From contig JBBQWS010000036.1 in the NCBI GenBank assembly GCA_038210415.1, forward strand, positions 1 through 35,000: a stretch of DNA of 35,000 nt. Direction: 5' to 3'. Shown here piece after piece: positions 22,566 to 29,593 of the stretch. Origin of the DNA: JBBQWS01 sp038210415 (GTDB lineage Bacteria; Actinomycetota; Actinomycetes; Prado026). The stretch's first letter is position 1. Every line of letters begins with the position of its first letter. A program made the translations under genes and the position numbers. A model generated the notes under the pieces. It was not told the DNA's origin. It saw nothing but the letters and a program-made list of their open reading frames with translations, and made no database searches.

Positions 22566-24232
22566 ACCCGTTGGAGTACGCCGCAGTGCACGGTCCGTCG
22601 ACCGGCGACCGGGTCAGGCTCGGCGACACCGGGCTGGTGGTCGAGGTGGAGGCCGACTCGCAGCGACTGGGCGACGAGTTCGTCGTCGGGTTCGGCAAGA
22701 CCGGCCGGGACGGACTCCACTTCAAGGCGGTGACGATCGCGGACAGCTGCGACCTTGTGGTGTCGAACGTCCTGGTCATCGACGCCGTCCTCGGCATCCG
22801 CAAGGTCTCGATCGGCATCACTGACGGCCGGATCTCCGGCATCGGTCGGGCCGGCAACCCCGACACCCTCGACGGTGTCGACGTCGTCGTCGGCACCGGC
22901 TCGGCGGTCGTCAGCGGTGAGGGCCTGATCGCGACGTCCGGCGCTGTGGACACGCACGTGCACCTGATGTCGCCGCGGGTGATGGAGGCAGCCCTCGCGT
23001 CCGGCGTCACGACGATCATCGGCCAGGAGTTCGGGCCGGTCTGGGGAGTGGGCGTCAGCTCGCCCTGGGCGTTGCGGCGGGCGTTCGCCGCGTTCGACGC
23101 CTGGCCGGTCAACATCGGCTTCCTAGGCCGGGGCTCGTCGTCGCGACCGGGGCCGCTGGTCGAGGCACTGGCAGATGGCGGCGCCTGCGGCTTCAAGGTG
23201 CACGAGGACGTGGGCGCGCACGCCCGCGCGCTCGACACGGCACTTCGGGTCGCCGACGAGCATGACGTCCAGGTGGCGCTGCACACCGACGGGCTGAACG
23301 AGAGCCTTTCGGTCGAGGACACCGTCGCGGTGCTTGACGGCCGGACGATCCACGCTTTCCATATCGAGGGCTGCGGCGGCGGCCACGTGCCCAACGTCCT
23401 GCGGCTGGCGGGCGTGCCCAACGTGATCGGCTCGTCGACCAACCCGACGCTGCCGTTCGGCCGGGACGCGGTGGCCGAGCACTTCGACATGATCATGTCG
23501 TGCCACGGGCTCAAGGCCGACCTGCCGTCCGACGTCGTGATGGCCCGCGACCGGATCCGGGAGGGGACGATGGGGGCCGAGGACGTGCTGCACGACCTCG
23601 GCGTCATTCCCATCACCTCGTCGGACGCCATGGGGATGGGTCGGGCCGGCGAGACGATCCGCCGCACCTTCGCGCTCGCCGGCAAGATGAAGGTGGAGCG
23701 TGGTGCCGAGCACGAACGGCACGACAACGCGCGGGTCCTTCGCTATCTCGCCAAGCTCACCATCAACCCCGCCCGCGCACACGGGCTCGCGCACGAGGTC
23801 GGTTCGATCGAGGTGGGCAAGCTCGCCGACATCGTGCTCTGGGAACCGGCCCGCTTCGGGGCCACCCCCAGGCTGGTTCTCAAAGGCGGGTTCCCGGCGT
23901 ACGGGCTCACCGGCGACCCCAATGCGGCCGTCGAGAACGCCCAGCCCACGGTGCTGGGCCCGCAGTTCGGCGGCTTCGGCTCGGCCCCGCCCGAGATCTC
24001 GGTCGCATTCGTGAGTCAGGCCGCCCTGGCGCAGGGCGACCGGATGCCTACCGGACGCCGTCGGGTCGCAGTCCGTGGCACTCGGACGATCGGCCTCGGG
24101 GACATGGTGCTGAACTCGCGGGTGGCGGACGTGACCGTCGACACGTCTACCGGCGCCGTCGAGGTCGACGGAGACCCGATCTCGTCCCCGCCCGCCGACA
24201 GCGTCTCGTTGGCCCGCTTGTACTACCTCTGA
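22562..24232 (+). CDS. ureC: Divergent urease alpha subunit (UreC-like)
   Basis: A 556-residue nickel amidohydrolase subunit. Metal-ligand positions of urease are kept: His132 and His134 (VDTHVHLMSP), Lys212, the carbamylated lysine position (GFKVHEDVG), His241 (VALHTDGLNE), His267 (AFHIEGCGGGH) and Asp355 (TSSDAMGMG). The mobile flap has Cys314-His315 (SCHGL, usually CHHL). The segment at 153-168 reads GQEFGPVWGVGVSSPW and replaces the strictly conserved GGGTGPAxGTxATTCTPGPW of known ureases, with a shorter length. This may change substrate choice or assembly. ATG 22562 overlaps ureAB. With ureohydrolase and amidase genes downstream, urea from the same pathway is the simplest substrate, but a related amide or ureido compound is possible. 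Confidence 0.9.
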   Translation: MNPLEYAAVHGPSTGDRVRLGDTGLVVEVEADSQRLGDEFVVGFGKTGRDGLHFKAVTIADSCDLVVSNVLVIDAVLGIRKVSIGITDGRISGIGRAGNPDTLDGVDVVVGTGSAVVSGEGLIATSGAVDTHVHLMSPRVMEAALASGVTTIIGQEFGPVWGVGVSSPWALRRAFAAFDAWPVNIGFLGRGSSSRPGPLVEALADGGACGFKVHEDVGAHARALDTALRVADEHDVQVALHTDGLNESLSVEDTVAVLDGRTIHAFHIEGCGGGHVPNVLRLAGVPNVIGSSTNPTLPFGRDAVAEHFDMIMSCHGLKADLPSDVVMARDRIREGTMGAEDVLHDLGVIPITSSDAMGMGRAGETIRRTFALAGKMKVERGAEHERHDNARVLRYLAKLTINPARAHGLAHEVGSIEVGKLADIVLWEPARFGATPRLVLKGGFPAYGLTGDPNAAVENAQPTVLGPQFGGFGSAPPEISVAFVSQAALAQGDRMPTGRRRVAVRGTRTIGLGDMVLNSRVADVTVDTSTGAVEVDGDPISSPPADSVSLARLYYL

Positions 24233-24262
24233 TCCAGCACCCAGCACTAAGGAGCTCCGTCC

Positions 24263-25909
24263 GTGAACCAGCCCGCAGACCTCGTCATCACCGGCGCCGA
24301 CATCTACTGCGGTGACCCGGCCGGAACCGTCGTGCAGGCCGTGGCGGTGCGGGGAGACCGCATCGTGGCCGTGGGTTCCGAGGCTCAGGTGCGCGAGCAG
24401 ATCGGGTCGGCCACGGAGTCACTTCACCTGCCCGGCCGCATGGTCGTCGCCGGGTTCCAGGATGCCCACGTGCATCCGCCGACCGCCGGACGCAACCGGC
24501 TCACGGTGTCGCTCAACGAGCTGAGCGGACGACATGACTACCTCGACGCCGTGGCACGCTACGCCGCGGCGAACCCGGACGAGCCGTGGATCGTCGGAGG
24601 TGGCTGGGCGATGGAGTACTTCCCCGGCGGGACGCCGACGAAGGAGGACCTCGACGCCATCGTCCCCGACCGGCCGGTGTTCCTCTTCAACCGCGACGTT
24701 CACGGCGCATGGGTGAACTCCAGGGCGCTCGAGCTCGGCGGGATCTCCAAGGACACCCCGGACCCGTCCGACGGTCGGATCGAGCGTGACCCGCGCACCG
24801 GCGAGGCCAGCGGGACCCTGCACGAGGGCGCCGCGTACTCGTTCAACGACAACGTCGTGCCGGTGCCCGACCAGGCAGCCCTTGAGGCGGCGCTGCTCAA
24901 CGCCCAGGCCTACCTGCACTCGCTCGGCATCACCGGCTGGCAGGACGCGTGGGTGACGCCGGAGACCGAGGCGGCGTACCGCTCGATCGCTGCCTCGGGG
25001 CAGCTGACCGCTCGTGTCGTCGGCGCGCTCTGGTGGAGCCGGCACCGCGGTCTCGACCAGGTGGCCGACCTGCTGGCCCGGCGCGAGCGCGGCTCCGTCG
25101 CCGGAGTGGGCAGCTTCCACCCGACGAGTGTCAAGATCATGACCGACGGGGTGCTCGAGAACTTCACAGGTGCCCTGCTCGAGCCGTACTGCGACGGGTG
25201 CGGCGGTCACACGGACAACTCCGGCCTCGTCTACGTCGACCGGGACGAGCTCGCCGAAGCGGTCACGGCCCTGGATGCGCACGCTTTCCAGGTGCACATG
25301 CACGCGATCGGTGACCGGGCCGTCCGCAACGCCCTCGATGCCGTCGCCGCCGCGCGCGCGGCCAACGGTGCGAGCGACCACCGTCACCACATCGCGCACC
25401 TCCAGCTCGTCACCGCATCGGACAAGGCGCGGTTCAGGGAGCTCGATGTGGTCGCGAACTGTCAGACGTACTGGGCTCAGCTGGAGCCGCAGATGGAGGA
25501 GCTCACCATCCCGTTCCTCGGTCGCGACCGGGCCGGTGACCAGTACCCCTTCGGCGACCTCCTGCGTACGGGGGCCCGGCTCGCCATGGGTAGCGACTGG
25601 TCGGTGACCACAGCGAACCCGCTCGAGCAGATGGAGGTGGCCGTGAACCGGATCGACCCCGAGAACCGTTCCAACGCGCCGTTCCTGCCTGAGCAGCGGC
25701 TCACGGTCGCCCAGGCGGTGGCAGGGTTCACGACAGGGACGGCCTACGTCAACCACGACGACGCCGACGCGGGATCGATCGAGGTCGGCAAGCGGGCCGA
25801 TCTTGCGGTGCTGGACCGCAACATCTTCACCGCACCCGCGAGCGAGCTGTCCGACGCGTCGGTCGAGCTGACCGTCGCCTCCGGTCGCGTCGTCTTCGAG
25901 CGCCGATGA
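24263..25909 (+). CDS. YtcJ/NfdA-like metal-dependent amidohydrolase
   Basis: A 548-residue Amidohydro_3 family enzyme (YtcJ group, which includes N-substituted formamide deformylase). N-terminal metal motif: FQDAHVHPP, with a preceding small beta domain (LVITGADIYCGDP). Later motifs are SVKIMTDGVLEN, HMHAIGDRAVRNALDAV, HHIAHLQLV and MGSDWSVTTANPLEQM, then a DADAGSIEVGKRADLAVLD end. It probably hydrolyses a C-N bond of an amide, formamide or ring substrate in the cytosol; no secretion signal is seen. GTG 24263 follows AAGGAG at 24249-24254. It is the fourth gene of the operon, between urease alpha and the ureohydrolase, overlapping the latter by four bases. Confidence 0.9.
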   Translation: MNQPADLVITGADIYCGDPAGTVVQAVAVRGDRIVAVGSEAQVREQIGSATESLHLPGRMVVAGFQDAHVHPPTAGRNRLTVSLNELSGRHDYLDAVARYAAANPDEPWIVGGGWAMEYFPGGTPTKEDLDAIVPDRPVFLFNRDVHGAWVNSRALELGGISKDTPDPSDGRIERDPRTGEASGTLHEGAAYSFNDNVVPVPDQAALEAALLNAQAYLHSLGITGWQDAWVTPETEAAYRSIAASGQLTARVVGALWWSRHRGLDQVADLLARRERGSVAGVGSFHPTSVKIMTDGVLENFTGALLEPYCDGCGGHTDNSGLVYVDRDELAEAVTALDAHAFQVHMHAIGDRAVRNALDAVAAARAANGASDHRHHIAHLQLVTASDKARFRELDVVANCQTYWAQLEPQMEELTIPFLGRDRAGDQYPFGDLLRTGARLAMGSDWSVTTANPLEQMEVAVNRIDPENRSNAPFLPEQRLTVAQAVAGFTTGTAYVNHDDADAGSIEVGKRADLAVLDRNIFTAPASELSDASVELTVASGRVVFERR

Positions 25910-26841
25910 GCACGCCTGAGGGCCCCCCCGACGCCCGGGTCGTTCCCCGCTTCGCGGGGCCGGACACCTTCGCGCGGTTGCCCCGGCTCGACCAGGTGTC
26001 GTCGGCGGCGGTGGCGATCCTCGGCGTCCCGTTCGACGCCGGGGTCTCCTACCGGTCAGGTGCGCGCTTCGGGCCCCAGGCGGTCCGGGCCGGTTCCAAG
26101 CTGCTCCGTCCGTTCCACCCGCAACTCGACGTCGAGCCCTGGACGGTCCACCAGGTGGCCGATGCGGGCGACGTGGCGTGCAACCCGTTCGACATCGAGG
26201 AAGCCGTCGGCCAGGTGCACGCCGCGGCCCGGGCGACGCTCGAGCGAGCGGACCGGCTGATCACCATCGGGGGCGACCACACGATCGCGCTCCCGCTGCT
26301 GCGGGCGATGCACGAGCAGCACGGGCCGATCTCGGTGGTGCACTTCGACGCACACCTCGACACCTGGGACACCTACTTCGGCCAGCCGTACACCCACGGC
26401 ACGCCGTTCCGTCGCGCCTCCGAGGAGGGATTGCTCGCGCTCGACAGCTCGGCCCACGTGGGAATCCGTGGCCCCCTGTACGGCCGGACGGATCTGGTCG
26501 AGGACCGGGCGCTGGGGTTTGCCACCGTCTCGACCATGGACGTCGCCAGACGCGGTACGGATGAGGCCGTCGACCGGGTGCGCGAACGGGTGGGTGACCG
26601 CCCGGTGTACCTCAGCATCGACATCGACGTCCTCGACCCGGCGCACGCGCCCGGCACGGGTACTCCGGAGCCGGGCGGCCTCACGACCCGTGAGCTGCAG
26701 CTGATCTTGCGCGGTTTCGACGGTCTGAACCTGGTGGGCGGCGACATCGTCGAGGTGTCGCCGGCGTACGACCACGCGGAGCTCACCGCCATCGCGGCCG
26801 CCAACGTCGCCTACGAGTACCTCGGGCTGTTCGCGCGATGA
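25906..26841 (+). CDS. Ureohydrolase (agmatinase/guanidino-acid hydrolase family)
   Basis: A 311-residue binuclear-metal enzyme that releases urea from a guanidino compound. Metal ligands are all present: His125 (GGDHT), Asp148, His150 and Asp152 (FDAHLDTWD), Asp239 and Asp241 (SIDIDVLDPAHAPGTGTPEP). The early strand ILGVPFDAGVSYRSGARFGP and the loop YTHGTPFRR match the agmatinase/guanidinobutyrase branch rather than arginase. ATG 25906 overlaps the amidohydrolase stop, and its own stop overlaps the amidase start. Co-transcription with urease subunits suggests a urea-to-ammonia relay. The true substrate (agmatine, guanidinobutyrate, guanidinopropionate, guanidine or other) cannot be read from sequence. 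Confidence 0.92.
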   Translation: MSTPEGPPDARVVPRFAGPDTFARLPRLDQVSSAAVAILGVPFDAGVSYRSGARFGPQAVRAGSKLLRPFHPQLDVEPWTVHQVADAGDVACNPFDIEEAVGQVHAAARATLERADRLITIGGDHTIALPLLRAMHEQHGPISVVHFDAHLDTWDTYFGQPYTHGTPFRRASEEGLLALDSSAHVGIRGPLYGRTDLVEDRALGFATVSTMDVARRGTDEAVDRVRERVGDRPVYLSIDIDVLDPAHAPGTGTPEPGGLTTRELQLILRGFDGLNLVGGDIVEVSPAYDHAELTAIAAANVAYEYLGLFAR

Positions 26842-28244
26842 CGGCCCGGCTGGCGGCGTTGGCCGCCGACGTCGCTGCCGGCCGGGTTCGCTCGGTCGAC
26901 CTGGTGGCCGAGTCGTTGGCCCGGATCGAGCGGAGCAACGGAACGCTGAACGCGGTGGTGGCCCTGCGTGCCGACGAGGCCCTCGCCGAGGCCGCGCACG
27001 TCGACTCGGCGGTCGCTGCGGGGCGCTCCCTCGGGCCTCTCGCCGGGCTCCCGGTGCTGGTCAAGGACCTCGAGGACGTCGCCGGGATGCGGACGACGAA
27101 GGGGTCGTTGCTGCTCGCCGATGCGCCACCTGCAGCTGTGGACGGGCTGGTGCCCGGACGGCTCAGGTCAGCGGGCGCGATCGTCGTCGGCAAGACCAAC
27201 CTGCCCGAGTTCGCGATCGAGGGGTTCACCAGCAACCTGCTGTTCGGGACCACCGCGAACCCTTGGAACACCGAGCTCTCTCCTGGCGGCTCGAGTGGTG
27301 GGTCGGCCGCTGCCATGGCGGCGGGGCTCACCGCCTTCGCCACGGCGACGGACGGCGGCGGCTCGATCCGGATCCCCGCCGCGCTCTGCGGGCTCGTGGG
27401 GATCAAGCCGACGGCCGGGGTCGTGGGACGGTCGCCGGTCCCCGACTGGATCGACCTGTCGACCGACGGGCCGTTCGCGACGACAGTGGCTGACGTCCGT
27501 CTGCTGCTCGCCGTCCTGGCCGGTCCGGTGGCCGGCGACCCCACCGCCCTGGCCGGGCCCTTGCCGGCCGCACGTCCCCCGTCCCGGCTGCTGGCTGCGC
27601 AACGGACGGCGCCGCTCGGACCCTTGCCGGGCGAAGTGTCGGAGCTGTTCGCGGCCGCCGTCGCCGCGATGGCCGAACTGCTCGGTCTCCCCGTCACCTG
27701 GCTGGAGCCGAACGCGATCTTCCCGAATGGCAACCCGGACGTCGACTGGTTCACGCTGGCGGGCGCCGAGCACGTCGCGTCTCTAAGCCGCGCCGTCGTC
27801 ACGGCCGAGATCCACCGGATGCACCCGAGCGCGCAGGAGTTCCTGCGGGACGGGCTGGGGGTCACCATCGACGACTACCTCGCCGCGCGGCGGCGCCGGT
27901 TCGACTACGTGCGCGCGTTCGACCGGCTGCTCGCCGACGACGCGGTGCTGCTGACGCCGACGGTCGCGGTCACTGGTTTCCAGGCGGACGGCCGGCTCAC
28001 CGTCGATGCACCCGTGGGGCTGCTGCCGCCGGGGATCTATTCCACCGCGGTCCAGAACATCACCGGGCACCCGGCGGTGACGGTGCCCGCGGGGCTCGCC
28101 GCGAACGGGCTGCCGTTCGGGCTGCAGCTCACCGCATCGCGGTTCGCCGACGAGTCGCTCCTGGAGCTCGCGCAGCGGTGGGAGGCGGCGTACCCCTGGC
28201 CGCTCTGCGCCCCGGGCTACGAGCCGTTCCCGTCGACGCCCTAG
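26838..28244 (+). CDS. Amidase signature family enzyme
   Basis: A 468-residue amidase with the Ser-Ser-Lys triad of the family: Lys76 (VLVKDLED), the cis-serine in PGGSSGGSAAAMAAG at 149-163 and the nucleophile Ser176 in DGGGSIRIPAALCG. It hydrolyses a carboxamide to acid and ammonia; relatives include GatA, AtzF/allophanate hydrolase and aryl-amidases, and this one has no GatB/GatC partner nearby. ATG 26838 overlaps the ureohydrolase stop (ATGA). It is the last gene of the operon, and likely acts on an amide formed or imported in the same pathway. No hairpin terminator is visible in the 122 bases to the next gene, which converges. Confidence 0.92.
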   Translation: MTARLAALAADVAAGRVRSVDLVAESLARIERSNGTLNAVVALRADEALAEAAHVDSAVAAGRSLGPLAGLPVLVKDLEDVAGMRTTKGSLLLADAPPAAVDGLVPGRLRSAGAIVVGKTNLPEFAIEGFTSNLLFGTTANPWNTELSPGGSSGGSAAAMAAGLTAFATATDGGGSIRIPAALCGLVGIKPTAGVVGRSPVPDWIDLSTDGPFATTVADVRLLLAVLAGPVAGDPTALAGPLPAARPPSRLLAAQRTAPLGPLPGEVSELFAAAVAAMAELLGLPVTWLEPNAIFPNGNPDVDWFTLAGAEHVASLSRAVVTAEIHRMHPSAQEFLRDGLGVTIDDYLAARRRRFDYVRAFDRLLADDAVLLTPTVAVTGFQADGRLTVDAPVGLLPPGIYSTAVQNITGHPAVTVPAGLAANGLPFGLQLTASRFADESLLELAQRWEAAYPWPLCAPGYEPFPSTP

Positions 28245-28366
28245 CTAGTGGGAAGGTCGCCCGCTCGTCAGACCTCGGAAGACGATCGGGGAAGCTCTCG
28301 TCGAGCGTGTGGAGGTCGGGCGCAGCGGCCGGGGTATGAATCGTTCCGTGTCGCGGTATGCCGGAG

Positions 28367-29593
28367 TCAGCCGAGCACCACGACGGTATAGCCACCGAAG
28401 ACCTGGCCCTGCTGGCTGGCGGTGACCCGGTAGACGTGGGCCTGGCCCGGAGCCGGCGCGGCGTCAGTGCTGTCGAAGGTGAGCTGCTGATCGTCCCCGA
28501 CGACATGCTGGGTGCCGGCGGCGGAGCCGAATGCGGTCCCGCCGCCGATGGTCCGCGGGGCCGACAGCACAAGGCCGCCGGTAGCTGCGGCCGGCGCCGG
28601 GAACTGCCCGCGCACACCGGTGCGCAGCTGGAGCCACGGCATCTCGTGCGGCGCCGCCCGCTCGACCGTCACCTGCGCGCCCTCGCCGTACAACGGCCCG
28701 ACCTTGATCGTCAGCGGGACCGCAGGCGGCAGAAGCACCAGCGGGCCCGCGAGGGCGAACGCGTGCTGCTCGCCGGCAGCGAGGACGTGGATGTTGCGCT
28801 GGGCGACGTGCCGGTTCAAGGATGCGTCCCACGGTGGTCCACCCAGCCCGTCGGACGTCTCGTCCCAGACCCGGACGACGAGGCACTCGTGCCCCCCGTT
28901 GACGAAGGTGGGCGTCCACGACTCGGGGCACTTCACCACGGCGTGCGACTGCCCGCTGCCGCGTGCTCCCAGCGAGACCATCGTCTGGCCGACCAGGTGA
29001 GCGCCGGACGGCCCGATGCCCAGCGACGGGTCGCACCAGTACCACTCGACGACGACGTTGGGAGCCTGCGCCAGCCCGAAGTTCCAGACGTGGGCGTACA
29101 GCGTGTTCGGCGCCTCGGCCAGAGCCGTCTGGCCGAGCGCGGGCGGTACGGGCGGCGCGAGCCCCGGGTCGACGCCGGCCAGCACCAGGATGTCCGGGCT
29201 CTCCCAGAACGGTCCTACCACCGGGCGGGCGCCGAGGTCGCCGGGATTCGCGCGCATGAACAGGAAGGGCAGGAAGAGGTCGCCGCGTTGGCCGGGCCAC
29301 TGGTTGGGCGGCCTGTCGTCGAAGTTGCCTGGCTGCAAGGCCCCGCCGGGCACCTCGCCGGAGCTGGTCCCGACCGTGCGCCCTGGTCGGCCGGGGTTCT
29401 TCCAGCCGACGGTGGTTCCGCCGCCGTGCTCGCCCTGCCCGTCCTGGTCATCGTCCCGGTCGCGGTGGTGCGGGTGCTTTTCCATCTGCCCGCAGCAGCA
29501 GCAGCGGCAACTGCTGCCCTGGTCCCGGTCTTTCTGGCTGCTGTGGTGGTCGTGGTGGTCGTGGTGGCAGTCGGTGTCGTGGTGCTTGCTCAT
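28367..29593 (-). CDS. Unrecognised protein with His/Cys-rich N-terminus
   Basis: A 408-residue protein I do not recognise. Residues 1-60 are extremely rich in His, Asp and Cys (CHHDHHDHH near 9-17 and CRCCCCG at 29-35), a probable metal-binding tail. The remainder has beta-rich character with many Gly, Pro and Trp (LYAHVWNFG, VVVEWYWCDPSLGI, HECLVVRVWDE, PLTIKVGPLYGEG, HVYRVTASQQGQVFGGYTVVVLG), resembling repeated Ig-like or CARDB-type strands. There is no signal peptide. ATG 29593 follows GGAGG and overlaps the stop of the phospholipase-like gene, so the two form an operon. A metal-handling or surface role with that enzyme is a guess. Confidence 0.78.
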   Translation of the reverse strand: MSKHHDTDCHHDHHDHHSSQKDRDQGSSCRCCCCGQMEKHPHHRDRDDDQDGQGEHGGGTTVGWKNPGRPGRTVGTSSGEVPGGALQPGNFDDRPPNQWPGQRGDLFLPFLFMRANPGDLGARPVVGPFWESPDILVLAGVDPGLAPPVPPALGQTALAEAPNTLYAHVWNFGLAQAPNVVVEWYWCDPSLGIGPSGAHLVGQTMVSLGARGSGQSHAVVKCPESWTPTFVNGGHECLVVRVWDETSDGLGGPPWDASLNRHVAQRNIHVLAAGEQHAFALAGPLVLLPPAVPLTIKVGPLYGEGAQVTVERAAPHEMPWLQLRTGVRGQFPAPAAATGGLVLSAPRTIGGGTAFGSAAGTQHVVGDDQQLTFDSTDAAPAPGQAHVYRVTASQQGQVFGGYTVVVLG

